From contig JACOEK010000002.1 of assembly GCA_024998595.1 (NCBI GenBank), positions 682,001 to 746,000 of the forward strand: a DNA stretch of 64,000 bases, given 5' to 3'. Below are positions 27,090 through 39,111 of this stretch, piece by piece. Both the position numbers and the translations under genes were made by a program. A model generated the notes under the pieces. The model saw nothing but the letters and a program-made list of their open reading frames with translations, did not search any database and was not told the origin of the DNA. This DNA comes from Nitrospira sp. (GTDB lineage: Bacteria; Nitrospirota; Nitrospiria; Nitrospirales; Nitrospiraceae). The first letter of the stretch is position 1; each line of letters starts with the position of its first letter.

Positions 27090-28346
27090 ATGATTAAAGC
27101 GATTAAGGGCGTCAAAGATCTCCTACCTGAGGAGTCCCCCCGTTGGCGATTTATCGAAGATACCGCCAGGCAGTGGGCCCTCCGCTACGGTTTTCAAGAA
27201 ATTCGCGTCCCGATCTTCGAGACCACGACGTTGTTTGCGCGCAGCATCGGTGCGACCACAGACATCGTCGAAAAGGAAATGTACACCTTCGCGGATCGCG
27301 ACGGTTCGTCACTGACCCTGCGTCCGGAAGGGACGGCCGGGACGGTTCGCGCGTTCATCGAACATAATCGAGCCGCCGATCCCAGGCCGCAAAAATATTG
27401 TTATGCCGGTCCCATGTTCCGCCACGAGCGGCCTCAAGCCGGGCGGCTGCGGCAATTTCATCAGTTCGGGGTGGAGTCCTTCGGGGTGTCCGACCCGCGG
27501 GCCGATGTGGAAGTCCTGTCGCTCCTGTGGAGGTTCCTCTCAGATCTCACCCTGCCGGGGTTGACCCTGGAAATCAACAACCTCGGATACGCCGAGGACC
27601 GGGCCCGGTACAAACCGCTGCTGGTGTCTTTTCTGAAGGGCGTGGAAAGCCGCCTCTGCGGGAATTGCCAGCGCCGGATCGAGGCGAACCCGTTACGTGT
27701 TCTGGACTGCAAAGTCCCGGAATGCCGATCGGCGACTGAGGATGCTCCCCGCTTGGCCGATTCCTTATCACCCGCGGCACGAGACCATTTCGACCGGGTG
27801 ACGGCTGACCTCCAAGCCATAGGGATCCCGTTTCACGTCAATCCCCGCCTGGTCCGTGGCCTCGACTATTATTGCCTGACAGCGTTCGAGGTTACTTGCT
27901 CGCATCTCGGAGCGCAAAATGCGGTGGGAGCCGGTGGACGGTATGATGGTCTCGTCGAGCAGCTCGGCGGAACCCCAGTGCCGGCCGTCGGGTTTGCCGT
28001 GGGTCTGGAACGGATTGCGTTGATGCTGCCCGAGACGTTCATCGTGCCATCCATCCCGCGCGTCTATGTCGCGGCCTTCGGCACCCAGGCGGCAGATGTC
28101 GGGTTCGCGCTGCTTGATGAACTTCGCCGTGTCGGTGTGCCGGCCGATATGGATTTTCGGTCCGCGTCACTCAAGGCTCACCTCAGGCAGGCTGATCGCC
28201 TTGGAGCGCTCTATACCATTCTCCTGGGCGATGATGAGGTGGCAAAAGGTACGGCCACTGTGCGCAATATGCAGACGAAAGCCCAGGAGAATGTTCCCAT
28301 CCAAGACCTCGCGGCCGCTTGTCGTGACCGGCTTCTCGACAGGTAA
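27090..28346 (+). CDS. hisS: Histidyl-tRNA synthetase
   Basis: 418 residues, standard length. Class II motifs: KGVKDLLPEESPRW at the N-terminus, motif 2 FRHERPQAGRLRQFHQFGVE, the His-specific LVRGLDYYCLTAFEV, and motif 3 in VGFAVGLERIAL. The C-terminal anticodon-binding domain starts near residue 320. Start at 27090 fits the conserved N-terminus; the upstream extension from 26904 is rejected. Confidence 0.96.
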   Translation: MIKAIKGVKDLLPEESPRWRFIEDTARQWALRYGFQEIRVPIFETTTLFARSIGATTDIVEKEMYTFADRDGSSLTLRPEGTAGTVRAFIEHNRAADPRPQKYCYAGPMFRHERPQAGRLRQFHQFGVESFGVSDPRADVEVLSLLWRFLSDLTLPGLTLEINNLGYAEDRARYKPLLVSFLKGVESRLCGNCQRRIEANPLRVLDCKVPECRSATEDAPRLADSLSPAARDHFDRVTADLQAIGIPFHVNPRLVRGLDYYCLTAFEVTCSHLGAQNAVGAGGRYDGLVEQLGGTPVPAVGFAVGLERIALMLPETFIVPSIPRVYVAAFGTQAADVGFALLDELRRVGVPADMDFRSASLKAHLRQADRLGALYTILLGDDEVAKGTATVRNMQTKAQENVPIQDLAAACRDRLLDR

Positions 28347-28364
28347 TCCCGCTCCTTTTTGTAG

Positions 28365-28393
28365 TTGACTTTCCGGCCCAGAATTCGTACGCT
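28365..28393 (+). promoter_or_regulatory. Candidate promoter before the Dsr-like trio
   Basis: TTGACT (28365-28370) with a weak TACGCT (28388-28393) at 17-bp spacing. It lies just upstream of an AT-rich stretch that may be part of the origin. Confidence 0.3.
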
Positions 28394-28406
28394 CCGCTTG
28401 CAGTAT

Positions 28407-28501
28407 CGTACTTATAAATTATTGATTATTAAGCACTACTAAAGTTTTTCCACAGACACATTTTTATGGGCGCATTGAAGATCGGCCTCCTGTTATCCAC
28501 A
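28407..28501. other. AT-rich segment with DnaA boxes, distal part of a probable bipartite oriC
   Basis: 28409-28450 is strongly AT-rich for this genome (acttataaattattgattatt), a plausible unwinding element. It is followed by TTTTCCACA (28446-28454, one mismatch) and a perfect DnaA box TTATCCACA (28493-28501) inside the start of the DsrE-like gene. Together with the boxes before dnaA, this resembles bipartite origins of other bacteria. Confidence 0.55.
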
Positions 28502-28786
28502 CCCCCGTCACACCCCAGCGTGGAGACGGTGGCCGCGCTCTCATCGGAAGCGATCAGCCAAGGTGCCGACGTCTACCTCTATTGCATCGACGAAGGAGTG
28601 AAGAATCTTCGAGACCCTCGGTATGTCGATCTCGTCGGGCGCGGCATGAAGCTTTTTGTCTGCGCCTACGGGTGTCAACAACATGGAGTGTCTACGGATC
28701 AACTCGATCCCCGGATCTCACTCTGCGGGTTGGTCGTGCTCTCGAATATCGTGAACGGCTGTGACCGATTTCTAGCCTTCACCTAA
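28466..28786 (+). CDS. DsrE/TusD-like sulfur-relay protein
   Basis: 106 residues with the DsrE fold pattern: KIGLLLSTPPSHPSVETVAAL, VYLYCIDEGVKNL, then FVCAYGCQQHGV. The first Cys there aligns with the active-site Cys78 of TusD/DsrE. The protein ends NGCDRFLAF as DsrE/F members do. It would carry persulfide sulfur between donors and acceptors in the cytoplasm. First of three related genes. Its 5' end contains a perfect DnaA box. No dsrC or dsrAB is in the window. Confidence 0.75.
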   Translation: MGALKIGLLLSTPPSHPSVETVAALSSEAISQGADVYLYCIDEGVKNLRDPRYVDLVGRGMKLFVCAYGCQQHGVSTDQLDPRISLCGLVVLSNIVNGCDRFLAFT

Positions 28787-28808
28787 CGGTTCCTCCAAGG
28801 ATTGAATT

Positions 28809-29159
28809 GTGGCCGCGACCGCTTCCATTGCCCTGATTATTCGTGAAAATCCCCTGACATCCGCGGTTCCGGTCGAGGCGCTTCGCATTGCCTTAGGATT
28901 GGCTGCGGGGGAAAATCCTATCACGGTCATTTTGATGGGGCCTGCGGTCCATCTTTTAGCCGAAGACTCTGATGAGATTGTCGATCTCGAAATCCTCGAG
29001 AAATATTTACCCTCCTTCGAGCATCTCCAGATTCCATTTCTTCTTGTCTACACGTCCGACCCGCGGCCTGATATTCAGGAAGGATTTGCCGTGACTGTCG
29101 GGACAGTGGAGTCCGCTCGACAGGCCATGGCCGCGGCCGATCGAGTCTTGGTCTTTTAG
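28809..29159 (+). CDS. DsrF/TusC-like protein
   Basis: 116 residues, GTG start with AAGGA 8 nt upstream. Fold pattern ASIALIIRENPLTSAVPVEAL, VILMGPAVHLL and a C-terminal MAAADRVLVF typical of the DsrE/F family. No Cys, as in DsrF/TusC where the reactive Cys is absent. Probably forms a heteromer with its two neighbours. Confidence 0.7.
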   Translation: MAATASIALIIRENPLTSAVPVEALRIALGLAAGENPITVILMGPAVHLLAEDSDEIVDLEILEKYLPSFEHLQIPFLLVYTSDPRPDIQEGFAVTVGTVESARQAMAAADRVLVF

Positions 29160-29174
29160 GAATGGTGACATTCT

Positions 29175-29447
29175 ATGCCTGATCGAAAAACTCTGTATCT
29201 CCTTCGGCGGCCCATTTCTGATCCGGCCGAGTCGCTGCTACCGTCAGCTGCTGAGACTCAACTTTCCGATCGGGTGTCTCTCGTTCTTTTAGAAGCTGCC
29301 CTCTCGACGGCACCGGCATTTCCCGGTCCTGTCTATATTCTCCATCAAGACGCCGGTGCGCCGAGTCACGAGGGTTCCGCCAAAAAAATTTCTTATCGAG
29401 AGCTGGTCACGTTGATTGCCGAACATCATTCGACCATTGTGCTGTAA
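29175..29447 (+). CDS. DsrH/TusB-like protein
   Basis: 90 residues. The C-terminal KISYRELVTLIAEHHSTIVL matches the DsrH/TusB ending. The N-terminus KTLYLLRRPISDPAESLLPS fits as well. It lacks any Cys, so it cannot carry sulfur itself. It starts 15 bp after the DsrF-like gene and completes the EFH-type trio directly before the origin region and dnaA. Confidence 0.7.
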   Translation: MPDRKTLYLLRRPISDPAESLLPSAAETQLSDRVSLVLLEAALSTAPAFPGPVYILHQDAGAPSHEGSAKKISYRELVTLIAEHHSTIVL

Positions 29448-29457
29448 TCCTAATGCT

Positions 29458-29490
29458 CTTCTCTTATATATCTTTCTAGTTAAAGAGAAG
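29458..29490. terminator. Inverted repeat in AT-rich segment after the DsrH-like gene
   Basis: CTTCTCTT (29458-29465) and AAGAGAAG (29483-29490) form a perfect 8-bp stem with an AT-rich loop (atatatctttctagtta). It may end the Dsr-like transcript or be part of origin unwinding. Confidence 0.4.
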
Positions 29491-29529
29491 ATCAGGAGCC
29501 GTCGGAGTAGGAGTAGGGCATGTGGGTTC

Positions 29530-29760
29530 TGTGGATGAACGTCGGGGCCTGCGCGGGCATTGACGATGGAAGATCCTAGCCCATGTTGATGAGATGGTGT
29601 ATAAGGCATGGGGCCTTCAGGGATAACGTGAGGGGGCCTGTGTATGAGGGAGCGCGATGGATGTGAGGTGGTTGAATGTCCACAGGAACGCCGGGAAGAT
29701 TCTCGGCACAGCATCAATGAAATCGCACCGTCCTATGTATTTGTCCACACCTGTGTATAA
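29530..29760. other. oriC: Probable oriC, dnaA-proximal part (DnaA boxes)
   Basis: The 348-bp gap before dnaA has no gene. A perfect reverse DnaA box TGTGTATAA (TTATACACA) lies at 29752-29760. One-mismatch boxes are at 29741-29749 (TTGTCCACA), 29530-29538 (reverse TCATCCACA), 29596-29604 (reverse TTATACACC) and 29639-29647 (reverse TCATACACA). The order dnaA-dnaN-gyrB-gyrA downstream supports an origin here. Confidence 0.7.
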
Positions 29761-29795
29761 GCCTGTGAACATTCGTAAGTGATTGAATTAATAAG

Positions 29796-31139
29796 ATGAA
29801 TCAGATGTGGAACGACGCGTTGGTGTACATTCAGGAGAAAGTGCCTAAACAAGTGTATGAAACCTGGTTCACGCCGGTCGTGCTGGATCGGATTGAAGAG
29901 ACGACCGCGTATCTCGGAGTACCGAACAAGTTTTTCGGAGAGTGGCTGGGGGAGCATTATCACGATCTGCTGGCGGAAGCCGTGTCGGCCGCCCAGGGCG
30001 GCGGACGGATGGACGTCTCGTTCGTGGTCAACCACAAACAGGTTCCCGCGCAGGCACAGCACGATCAGTCTGCGCCGGATACAGCCGGGCGCGGCTTCGT
30101 GGCTTCGCGGTCCAAGCGCGGCATTCAACTGAATCCTAAATATACGTTCAAAAGTTTTGTGGTCGGCGCCGGAAACCAGTTTGCCCACGCAGCCTGTATG
30201 GCCGTGGCCGAACAACCGGCCAAGGCCTACAACCCGCTATTTCTCTATGGCGGCGTGGGATTGGGCAAGACCCACTTACTGAATGCCATCGGGAACTACC
30301 TGGCTGAACGCAGTGATCTGCGGATCGCCTATCTGACGACGGAACAGTTCACCAATGAGGTCATCAATTCGATTCGCTACGACAAGATGATCGATCTCAG
30401 GAAGCGGTACCGCAACGTCGATATGTTGATGATCGACGACATTCAGTTTTTGGCGGGCAAGGAGCGGACGCAGGAAGAATTCTTTCACACCTTTAACACG
30501 CTGTATGAAGCCCATAAACAGATTGTCCTCTCGAGCGATCGCTTTCCGAAAGACATGCCGGACATTGAGGAGCGGCTTCGTTCGCGGTTTGAATGGGGGC
30601 TCATCGCCGATCTGCAACCGCCGGACGTCGAGACTCGGATCGCCATCTTGCGAAAAAAATCCGAAGATGAGCGGATTGCGCTCCCTGAAGACGTGATCCA
30701 TTTCCTAGCGACCACGATGAAGAACAACATCCGTGAGTTGGAGGGCTCGCTCGTGCGGGTAGGCGCCTATTCCTCGCTCACGGGGCAGGCAATCACGCTG
30801 GAGATGGCGAAGAACGTCTTACGCGATCTCATCGGCGACAAGAAAAAGATTGTCTCTATCGAGGATATTCAGGAGGTCGTGGGATCGAAGTATCATGTGA
30901 AAATTGCCGATTTGAAATCGCGCCGGCGGAGTAAAACGCTGGTGCATCCCCGCCAGATCGCCATGTATCTCTGCCGGGAACTCACCGACGCGTCATTTCC
31001 TGAGATCGGCCGCCAGTTCGGGGGAAAGGATCACACCACGATCATTCACGCCTGCCGGCAGATCACGAAAGCCAAAGAGGCCGACAGCACCCTGCACACC
31101 ACGCTGGAAGGCTTGAAAGAACAGATCTTGAGGGCGTGA
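29796..31139 (+). CDS. dnaA: Chromosomal replication initiator DnaA
   Basis: 447 residues. Domain I starts [22 protein letters not shown] (written here only as position 4-25). AAA+ domain III has Walker [12 protein letters not shown] and Walker [17 protein letters not shown]. Domain IV ends with the DnaA-box-binding signature [15 protein letters not shown]. It binds DnaA boxes and melts oriC. The Shine-Dalgarno is weak, suggesting limited translation. It heads the dnaA-dnaN cluster. Confidence 0.97.
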   Translation: MNQMWNDALVYIQEKVPKQVYETWFTPVVLDRIEETTAYLGVPNKFFGEWLGEHYHDLLAEAVSAAQGGGRMDVSFVVNHKQVPAQAQHDQSAPDTAGRGFVASRSKRGIQLNPKYTFKSFVVGAGNQFAHAACMAVAEQPAKAYNPLFLYGGVGLGKTHLLNAIGNYLAERSDLRIAYLTTEQFTNEVINSIRYDKMIDLRKRYRNVDMLMIDDIQFLAGKERTQEEFFHTFNTLYEAHKQIVLSSDRFPKDMPDIEERLRSRFEWGLIADLQPPDVETRIAILRKKSEDERIALPEDVIHFLATTMKNNIRELEGSLVRVGAYSSLTGQAITLEMAKNVLRDLIGDKKKIVSIEDIQEVVGSKYHVKIADLKSRRRSKTLVHPRQIAMYLCRELTDASFPEIGRQFGGKDHTTIIHACRQITKAKEADSTLHTTLEGLKEQILRA

Positions 31140-31162
31140 GCGCCCTCTGAGGGAGACCGACC

Positions 31163-32293
31163 ATGAAGGTACGCATCGGACGAGAGGAATTGTTGACGGG
31201 CCTGCAGCGCGTGCAGGGTGTCGTGGAAAAACGGAACACCATGCCGATCCTCTCGAACATTCTGCTGGAGGCAAAACACGACGGGGCTGAAATTGTGGCG
31301 ACGGATCTCGAGATCGGCATGCGGGGGTTATACAAAGCCACGGTGCTGGAGGCCGGAGGCGTGACCATCTCGGCACGCAAGCTCTATGAGATCATCAAGG
31401 AACTGCCGAGCGGCGAGATTGAACTGACCTCGGGCGATAACAATTGGACGACGATCCAATTCGGCAAGAGTCAATTCAAGGTGGTGGGTCTCCCGAGCGG
31501 CGATTATCCCGCGCTACCCTCGATCGAACGGGAAGGACTGACGCCCTTGGCCGGAGCAGGCCTGTTGGAGTTGATCCGCAAGACCCTGTTTGCCGCCGGT
31601 GACAACGACGCCCGCTACATTCTGAATGGCCTGCTCGTCAGCCTGACGACCACCGACAAGAAGGCGACGCTCTTGCGCCTCGTCGGCACAGACGGTCACC
31701 GCCTGGCCGTGGCGGAGCGAGAAGTCGGAAGCCCGAACGCGAAGCCCTTGGCGCAGGACATCAAGGCGATCATCCCGAAGAAGGCGGCCCAGGAAATGCG
31801 GCGCTTGCTCGAAGAGGGAGGCGACGAAGAGCCGCTGATCGGCTTCACCAAGAACCTCATGATTTTCCGCAAAAGCGGCCTGCTGCTGACGTCCCGCCTC
31901 ATGGAGGGAAATTACCCCAATTACCAGCAGGTGGTGCCGAAGGAAAGCGGCAAGCGCATCGTCGTCAATCGAGGACTGTTGGAGAGCGCATTGCGGCGCG
32001 TGTCGGTGCTGTCGAAGGACAAGGCCAACGCGGTTAAGGTGTCGTTCGCCCCGGGCGGCATGACGTTATTCTCGAGTAATCCGGATTATGGTGAAGCCAC
32101 GGAAGAATTGGTGGCTCGTTATGAGGGCGAGGCGCTTCATACCGGCTTTAACGCCCGCTACCTTTTGGACGCCCTGAGCGTCATGGATGGAGAATCGGTC
32201 TCGTTGCAGATGGATACGGCCTTGAGCCCCTGCCTGATTCAGGAGGCCGAGAGTCCGGGATTCAAATGCGTCGTGATGCCGATCAAGATCTGA
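31163..32293 (+). CDS. dnaN: DNA polymerase III beta subunit (sliding clamp)
   Basis: 376 residues, three clamp domains of about 120 residues. Family marks: NTMPILSNILLEA, VGTDGHRLAVAE and the C-terminal DALSVMDGESVSLQM and VVMPIKI. It encircles DNA and tethers polymerase III and repair factors. It lies 23 bp after dnaA with a good GGGAG upstream, so probably one transcript. Confidence 0.97.
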   Translation: MKVRIGREELLTGLQRVQGVVEKRNTMPILSNILLEAKHDGAEIVATDLEIGMRGLYKATVLEAGGVTISARKLYEIIKELPSGEIELTSGDNNWTTIQFGKSQFKVVGLPSGDYPALPSIEREGLTPLAGAGLLELIRKTLFAAGDNDARYILNGLLVSLTTTDKKATLLRLVGTDGHRLAVAEREVGSPNAKPLAQDIKAIIPKKAAQEMRRLLEEGGDEEPLIGFTKNLMIFRKSGLLLTSRLMEGNYPNYQQVVPKESGKRIVVNRGLLESALRRVSVLSKDKANAVKVSFAPGGMTLFSSNPDYGEATEELVARYEGEALHTGFNARYLLDALSVMDGESVSLQMDTALSPCLIQEAESPGFKCVVMPIKI

Positions 32294-32388
32294 AATGAGC
32301 GATCGGCTGTCAGCATGCAGCGATCAGCAGATCGCCCCCGTCTGTGAGCTGATGGCTGAAAGCTGAGAGCAATCGACCAAGGAGTTGA
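32294..32388. repeat. Degenerate GCTGA-type short repeats in dnaN-gyrB spacer
   Basis: The spacer holds several imperfect GCTGA/TCAGC words (cggctgtcagc, gcgatcagc, gagctgatggctgaaagctgagagc) that can pair with each other. I see no gene. The gyrB ribosome-binding site AAGGAG follows. Confidence 0.45.
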
Positions 32389-34863
<2,475 letters not shown>

Positions 34864-34890
34864 ACGACCACATTGGTTCGATGAATTGAG

Positions 34891-35012
34891 AGGATGCTCA
34901 AAATGGTCATCCAGCGAGGCCGCAGGCGACGCCAACACCGCAGGTGTACCCTCAGGGTACATTGAGGATGTTGGCAAGCCGAGAACGAAGTTGGAGACCA
35001 TTTTCAGCATCC
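34891..35012. repeat. Dispersed intergenic repeat, copy 2 (between gyrB and gyrA)
   Basis: About 122 bp bounded by the inverted termini GGATGCTCAAAATGGTC and GACCATTTTCAGCATCC, with GAGGCCGCAGG near the left and the central GTACCCTCAGGGTAC palindrome. It shares ordered blocks with 690-802. It sits inside the gyrB-gyrA transcript and ends 11 nt before the gyrA ATG; the gyrA ribosome-binding site GGAGGG lies just outside it. Confidence 0.75.
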
Positions 35013-35023
35013 ATGGAGGGTAG

Positions 35024-37483
35024 ATGCCGCCAGATGAACGCTTAGGACAGATTGCGATCGAAGATGAGATGCGCTCGTCGTACCTTGACTACGCGATGAG
35101 CGTGATTGTCGGTCGCGCGCTGCCCGACGTGCGGGACGGATTGAAGCCGGTCCACCGTCGCATTTTGCACGGCATGAATGAGATGGGGCTGGCCGCGAAC
35201 CGGCCGTACCGTAAGTCGGCGAAGATCGTCGGCGAAATCATGGGTAATTACCATCCCCATGGTGACTCGGCGATCTACGACACCTTGGTGCGCATGGCGC
35301 AGAACTTCAACATGCGCTACATGCTGGTTGACGGTCAGGGCAACTACGGCTCAATGGACGGCGATGCGGCGGCGGCCATGCGGTACACCGAAGCCCGGTT
35401 GACCAAACTGGCCGAAGAGTTGCTGGCGGATATTGAAAAGGAAACGGTCGACTTCGGTCCCAACTATGACGAATCGCGCGTCGAACCACTCGTGCTGCCG
35501 TCCCGGGTGCCGAATCTGTTAGTCAACGGCGCCGGCGGGATTGCGGTTGGCTATGCGACCAACATTCCCACGCACAACCTCGGTGAAGTCATCGAAGGGT
35601 TGCTCATGCTGCTGGAGAACCCTGAGGTCACGATTGCGCAATTGATGAAGAAGATCCCCGGGCCGGACTTTCCGACCGCCGGGTTCATCTACGGCACGTC
35701 CGGCATTAAGGATGCGTATGAGACGGGGCGCGGGCTTCTCACGGTCCGGGCCAAGGTCGCCATCGAGACGGACGAACGCACCGACCGCGAGCGGCTGATC
35801 ATCACCGAAATTCCCTACCAGGTGAACAAGTCGAAGCTGATCGAAAAAATTGCCGATTTGGCGCAGGAAGACCGCGTGACCGGTATTTCCGATATTCGGG
35901 ACGAGTCCGATCGTGAGGGTGTCCGGGTCGTGATCGAGTTGAAACGGAATGAGATTCCGCTGGTGGTGTTGAACAATCTGTATAAGCACAGCCAGTTGCA
36001 GACGACCTTCGGCGTCAACATGCTGGCGCTCGTCAACAACCGGCCGGAGGTGCTGAACCTCAAACGGATTCTGGAAGCCTTCGTCGAGCACCGCCGGGAA
36101 GTGGTCGTGCGACGCACGGCCTATGATTTGCGCAAGGCGGAAGAACGCGCCCATATCCTCGAGGGGCTCAAGATCGCCCTCGACAATCTGGATGCCGTCA
36201 TCGCCCTCATCCGGCGCTCGCAATCGCCCGATGTGGCGCGCGCGGGTTTGATGCAGCAGTTCCGGTTGTCTGAAATCCAAGCCAATGCCATTCTCGAAAT
36301 GCGTCTCCAGCGGCTCACGCAACTGGAGCGAGACAAGTTGGTGGAAGAGTATCGCGAAGTGCTGAAGACGATTGAATACCTGCGCTCAGTTCTCGGCAGT
36401 GAAGCGTTGGTGCGCAAGATCATCCGCGACGAACTGACGGAGATCAAAGAAAAGTATCAGGACGAACGCCGCACGAAGATCGTCAAGGAAGAGGCCGAAC
36501 TCACGCTCGAAGACCTGATCGCCGAAGAAGAAGTCGTCGTCACGATTTCCCACGCCGGGTACATCAAACGGAACGCGGTGACCCTGTATCGCGCGCAACG
36601 GCGAGGCGGTAAAGGCAAGATTGCCATGGGTATCAAGGAAGAGGATTTTGTCGAAACTCTCTTCACGGCCTCCACGCACGACGCCCTGCTGTTTTTTACC
36701 GATGCCGGCAAGGTCTACTGGCTCAAGGTGCACGAAATTCCCGAGGCGAGCCGGGCCGCCAAGGGCAAGGCGCTGGTTAATCTCTTGGCCCTTTCCAAGG
36801 ACGAAAAGGTCACGGCAACCCTACCGGTGAAAGAGTATCGGGCCGATCGATTTGTCATCATGGGCACCAAGCAAGGCGTCATCAAGAAGACGGAATTGTC
36901 GGCCTACAGCAATCCGCGGCAGGGCGGCATCATCGCGCTCTCGCTCGATGCGGGTGATAAATTGATCGGAGTGGATCTCACCGACGGCCAGCGCGAGATT
37001 CTGCTAGGCACGAAGCAGGGCATCACCATCCGCTTCAAGGAGGAGGATGTGCGTGCCATGGGACGCACCGCCCACGGCGTGCGCGGGATTACCCTGGAGC
37101 CGGGCGATGAGGTCATCGGCATGGAGACCATCACACCCGATTCCACGACGGCGATTCTCACCGTGACCGAAGGCGGCTACGGGAAGCGCACCCCCGTGAA
37201 CGAGTATCGCGTGCAGGGACGCGGCGGCAAGGGCATCATCAGCGTCAAGACGAATGAGCGGAACGGGCCGGCCGTCGGCTTCCTCCAGGTCCGAGATGAA
37301 GATGAAATCATGCTGATGGCTGCGCAAGGCAAAGTGCTGCGCTGCAAGGTCGACGACATCCGTGAAATCGGACGCAACACGCAAGGGGTGCGTCTGCTCG
37401 ATATGGATGGTGATGAGGATCGCGTGGTCGCCGTGGTGCGGTTGGTCGAACGCGAAGAAGGGGTGCCCGAAGAGGGCGAGTAG
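35024..37483 (+). CDS. gyrA: DNA gyrase subunit A
   Basis: 819 residues. N-terminal [20 protein letters not shown], catalytic Tyr in [16 protein letters not shown] (about 121). The quinolone-determining segment reads [15 protein letters not shown] with the wild-type Ser and Asp. The C-terminal beta-pinwheel has a GyrA box QRRGGKG (about 525), marking it as gyrase rather than topoisomerase IV. Separated from gyrB by the repeat at 34891-35012. Confidence 0.97.
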   Translation: MPPDERLGQIAIEDEMRSSYLDYAMSVIVGRALPDVRDGLKPVHRRILHGMNEMGLAANRPYRKSAKIVGEIMGNYHPHGDSAIYDTLVRMAQNFNMRYMLVDGQGNYGSMDGDAAAAMRYTEARLTKLAEELLADIEKETVDFGPNYDESRVEPLVLPSRVPNLLVNGAGGIAVGYATNIPTHNLGEVIEGLLMLLENPEVTIAQLMKKIPGPDFPTAGFIYGTSGIKDAYETGRGLLTVRAKVAIETDERTDRERLIITEIPYQVNKSKLIEKIADLAQEDRVTGISDIRDESDREGVRVVIELKRNEIPLVVLNNLYKHSQLQTTFGVNMLALVNNRPEVLNLKRILEAFVEHRREVVVRRTAYDLRKAEERAHILEGLKIALDNLDAVIALIRRSQSPDVARAGLMQQFRLSEIQANAILEMRLQRLTQLERDKLVEEYREVLKTIEYLRSVLGSEALVRKIIRDELTEIKEKYQDERRTKIVKEEAELTLEDLIAEEEVVVTISHAGYIKRNAVTLYRAQRRGGKGKIAMGIKEEDFVETLFTASTHDALLFFTDAGKVYWLKVHEIPEASRAAKGKALVNLLALSKDEKVTATLPVKEYRADRFVIMGTKQGVIKKTELSAYSNPRQGGIIALSLDAGDKLIGVDLTDGQREILLGTKQGITIRFKEEDVRAMGRTAHGVRGITLEPGDEVIGMETITPDSTTAILTVTEGGYGKRTPVNEYRVQGRGGKGIISVKTNERNGPAVGFLQVRDEDEIMLMAAQGKVLRCKVDDIREIGRNTQGVRLLDMDGDEDRVVAVVRLVEREEGVPEEGE

Positions 37484-37522
37484 TGACTCCGTGAACGGCG
37501 GCGGTTTCAGGCGGCCCTCATC

Positions 37523-38137
37523 ATGGTTATGAACCACCAGGCTCCGCCGGCGGCCGGAGTTCCGGCTGGACCTCCCGGTAAGCGTCCGCTGGATACGGTC
37601 GTGAAATTGGCGCTGGGCGTTCTGTTCAGCTCCTTTGCTTTGATCTGGGGCGGCATGTTCCTCAGCCGCCCGGATCGTTCGATTCCTCCCTACAGTATCG
37701 GCTCCCAAGAGCGTTTCATCGTCGCGGTGCACGTGCCGTCCTGGACCAGCGATACTGAGATCGAAACGCTGATCGAACGATTCCGGAAGGTTGCGGCGGA
37801 GACCCGGAATTTCGGCAGCATGAAAATCCAGCCGACGACTGCGGACGATCCCCGGGGGCGTTACCAGCACATCGCGATTTATATCTTCACCGATGAAGGG
37901 TGGACGGAACCGGAGGTGCTGCACAAGTACGTGACGGGTGAAGACCCGGCGGTGCGCGACGGATTCGAAGGATCAGTGCGAGGCTTCTACCGACTGGACG
38001 AGCAGGAAGAGGAAGGCCGCATCGGGCCGGTTCCAAAAGGTAAAGACAGCGCGGCTACCGCTGCCTATTCGCGGCAGTTATTCAAGGGGCTCGTCGAGAA
38101 GAGTCCGGCGGCGTCGCAGACAACGCCTGCGCCATGA
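37523..38137 (+). CDS. Single-pass membrane protein, function unknown
   Basis: 204 residues. A Pro/Gly-rich N-terminus is followed by one membrane segment (about 26-48, VVKLALGVLFSSFALIWGGMF) and a soluble domain with FIVAVHVPSWTSDTEIETLIERF. A Glu-rich C-terminus follows. It lies 40 bp after gyrA, and its 3' end overlaps the convergent dciA by 56 bp. I do not recognise a family. Confidence 0.65.
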   Translation: MVMNHQAPPAAGVPAGPPGKRPLDTVVKLALGVLFSSFALIWGGMFLSRPDRSIPPYSIGSQERFIVAVHVPSWTSDTEIETLIERFRKVAAETRNFGSMKIQPTTADDPRGRYQHIAIYIFTDEGWTEPEVLHKYVTGEDPAVRDGFEGSVRGFYRLDEQEEEGRIGPVPKGKDSAATAAYSRQLFKGLVEKSPAASQTTPAP

Positions 38138-38579
38138 TGGCCGCGAGCTGTTCCCTAAGGGCCGGATCCTGAATGCCTTGCGTGTGGAGTGTGGCTTCAC
38201 GGAGCAATTCGGCGCTCGGCTGAGGTGGAGTGGCTTCGAGGGCCGCAGGCGGCGCGCTGGTTGTGTGATCGGCAGAAAACTCCCCGATGCGCAGCACGAT
38301 TTCAGCCACCAGCGTTTCCCCGGCCATCCTATTCACTTTCTCCAGCAGCACCGGCTTGAGGAAGGTCAATTGCTGCAGCCACACGGAATTATGAACATAC
38401 ACGTGGAGCTTTTTGAATCGGATTTGGTCGGGGCGCGTGTGAGTGGCGATCGGTTCGCCCACGATCTCGGGCCAATGGCGTCGCAAGCGCGCCTCGAAGA
38501 GTTTGCTCTCCAGGCCCAACCGATGGGCGACACCTGCTAGAATGGTGCCGAAGGAATCGAGTCTGCTCTGTCCTCGCAT
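38082..38579 (-). CDS. dciA: DciA-like replicative helicase loader (DUF721)
   Basis: 165 residues. DUF721 core: LFEARLRRHWPEIVGEPIATHTRP, LHVYVHNSVWLQQLTFLKPVLLEKVN. DciA helps load DnaB helicase in bacteria lacking DnaC, and its place next to dnaA-gyrA fits. The C-terminal half is Ala/Pro-rich and probably disordered. ATG at 38579 (MRGQSRLDSFG) preferred over a longer frame from 38639. Divergent from smpB; its 3' end overlaps the preceding gene tail to tail. Confidence 0.85.
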   Translation of the reverse strand: MRGQSRLDSFGTILAGVAHRLGLESKLFEARLRRHWPEIVGEPIATHTRPDQIRFKKLHVYVHNSVWLQQLTFLKPVLLEKVNRMAGETLVAEIVLRIGEFSADHTTSAPPAALEATPPQPSAELLREATLHTQGIQDPALREQLAAIMAQALSATPPDSSRRAP

Positions 38580-38631
38580 GGCGACATCATAGCAAAATGA
38601 GCGTGGATGAAACAGCGGTCGGCGACTACAT

Positions 38632-39111
38632 ATGACCAAGGCTGAAGATAAAGACGATCAGTACAAAGTGGTGGCCAGCAATCGAAAGGCCTACCACGAC
38701 TATTTTATCGAAGAAAAGTTCGAGGCGGGCGTCATCCTGCGTGGAACCGAGGTGAAGTCTCTGCGCGAGGGCCGCGTGAACCTCCAGGATAGTTTTGCGT
38801 CGGTCGATGACGGCGAAGTATACCTGCACCATTGCCACATCAGTCCCTATTCACACGGTAACCTGATGAACCACGATCCGCTTCGCAAGCGGAAGCTCCT
38901 GCTGCATCGCAAGGAGATCAGCAAACTGATCGGGAAAACTCAGCTCAAGGGCCTCACCCTCGTTCCTCTCCGCATCTACTTTTCTAAACGCGGCCACGCA
39001 AAAGTGGAATTGGCCCTGGCGAAGGGCAAAAAGCAATACGATCGTCGCGAGTCCATCAAGGCTCGCGAGGCCGGCCGCGAAGTTGAACGGGCGATCAAGA
39101 GCCGGAAGTAG
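38632..39111 (+). CDS. smpB: SsrA-binding protein SmpB
   Basis: 159 residues. Signatures: [58 protein letters not shown] and a basic C-terminal tail [18 protein letters not shown]. It brings tmRNA to stalled ribosomes. No ssrA gene was recognised downstream. Confidence 0.96.
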   Translation: MTKAEDKDDQYKVVASNRKAYHDYFIEEKFEAGVILRGTEVKSLREGRVNLQDSFASVDDGEVYLHHCHISPYSHGNLMNHDPLRKRKLLLHRKEISKLIGKTQLKGLTLVPLRIYFSKRGHAKVELALAKGKKQYDRRESIKAREAGREVERAIKSRK

